A DNA stretch of 13,236 nucleotides, from assembly GCA_003486385.1 (NCBI GenBank), contig DNFT01000117.1:1-13236 (forward strand). The letters run 5' to 3'. Positions 12,752 through 13,236 of the stretch are shown here, piece after piece. Each line of letters begins with the position of its first letter. The first letter of the stretch is position 1. The position numbers and the translations under genes are program-made. The notes beneath the pieces are model-generated. The model worked only from the letters and a program-made list of their open reading frames with translations, did no database searches and was not told the DNA's origin. The DNA comes from Eubacterium sp. (GTDB taxonomy: Bacteria; Bacillota; Clostridia; Lachnospirales; Lachnospiraceae).

Positions 12752-13236
12752 ATGGAGATTAAGAGAGATTCATACCTTGAACAGTTAAAGATAAGAAAAG
12801 ATAACGGAATGATTAAGATTATCACGGGAATCAGGAGATGCGGCAAATCATTCCTGTTATTTGTGTTGTTTAAGAAATATTTATTGGAAAATGGTGTAGA
12901 TAATGACCACATCATTGAAATTGCTTTAGATGGCATTGAAAATGAGGAACTGAGAGATCCAAAGAAGTGTTATCAGCATATTAAAGAGCGGGTGGAAGAT
13001 GACCGGAAGTATTATCTGCTCTTGGACGAAGTACAGTTTATGCCACGATTTGAAGAAGTGCTGAATAGTTTGCTTCGTATCAGTAACATTGATGTGTATG
13101 TAACCGGCAGTAATTCGAAATTTTTATCTAGTGATATTGTAACTGAATTTAGAGGCAGAGGAGATGAAATCAGAATTTATCCGTTGTCTTTTGCAGAGTT
13201 CTATGCGGCTTATGATGGAGATTATGATGATGCTTG
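12752..13236 (+). CDS. AAA_14/DUF4143-type ATPase, N-terminal part (runs off the window)
   Basis: The first 161 residues are present without a stop; the family is usually about 400-450 residues, so the C-terminal DUF4143 (nuclease-like) part is outside the window. Visible motifs are the Walker A GIRRCGKS (26-33, Lys32), Walker B LLLDEVQ with Asp92/Glu93, a sensor-1-like VTGSNS (117-122), and the family-typical FRGRGDEIRIYPLSFAEF (133-150) with candidate arginine-finger residues. These proteins are widespread, often multicopy ATPases of unclear biological role, sometimes linked to defence or mobile regions. The start ATG 12752 has AAGGAG seven bases upstream and its own promoter. Confidence 0.85.
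   Translation, partial: MEIKRDSYLEQLKIRKDNGMIKIITGIRRCGKSFLLFVLFKKYLLENGVDNDHIIEIALDGIENEELRDPKKCYQHIKERVEDDRKYYLLLDEVQFMPRFEEVLNSLLRISNIDVYVTGSNSKFLSSDIVTEFRGRGDEIRIYPLSFAEFYAAYDGDYDDA

Noticed and set aside
12490..12936. Minus-strand ORF of 148 residues across the ATPase promoter
   Set aside because: It is hydrophobic only because the region is AT-rich, covers a terminator and promoter, and overlaps the start of a clear ATPase gene on the other strand.

Overview
The window looks like part of a Firmicutes chromosome, most likely from a gut Lachnospiraceae (Roseburia, Agathobacter or Lachnospira-like). This is inferred from the style of the carbamoyl-phosphate synthase proteins, the purine-rich AGGAG-type ribosome sites, the AGA/ATA/TTA codon use and the Clostridia-type mobilization fragments. 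No rRNA, tRNA or other taxonomic marker is present, so the genus is not fixed.

Positions 1-8170 are a carbamoyl-phosphate locus. After the tail of an unrelated gene (1-111) and a structured leader, carA (363-1436) overlaps carB (1436-4642) by one base. Together they encode a complete glutamine-dependent synthetase that feeds pyrimidine and arginine synthesis. Facing them on the minus strand is a second full-length carB (4888-8109) from a clearly different subfamily, with no carA of its own in the window. The two carB genes converge on a gap that holds a large imperfect inverted repeat and a perfect 19-bp terminator stem. The second carB has its own promoter (-10 at 8139-8144) behind a very A/T-rich tract.

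Positions 8248-8810 hold the most unusual object: seven tandem 75-bp units plus a partial eighth, directly upstream of the second carB. Each unit carries a 38-bp dyad able to fold into a hairpin. The first unit has a paired change in the two arms that keeps the pairing. There are no unique spacers, so it is not a CRISPR array.

Positions 8880-10800 hold an extended -10 promoter, a MITE-like segment with terminal inverted repeats, a triplicated 14-bp ribosome-binding repeat, and a 508-residue protein made of two complete HAD phosphatase domains. Its 3' end overlaps the remnant of a Fic-domain gene, cut off at the HPFQD motif, and then a terminator.

Positions 10830-12750 are a graveyard of mobile DNA: an unidentified small ORF coupled to a MobC-like gene, a relaxase cut after about 68 residues, the tail of an unknown gene in another frame, an intact small lipoprotein, an IS66-type tnpA fragment with a possible element end, and a 48-codon ORF. 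After a strong terminator, a new transcription unit starts with a promoter and an AAA_14/DUF4143-type ATPase that runs off the end of the window.
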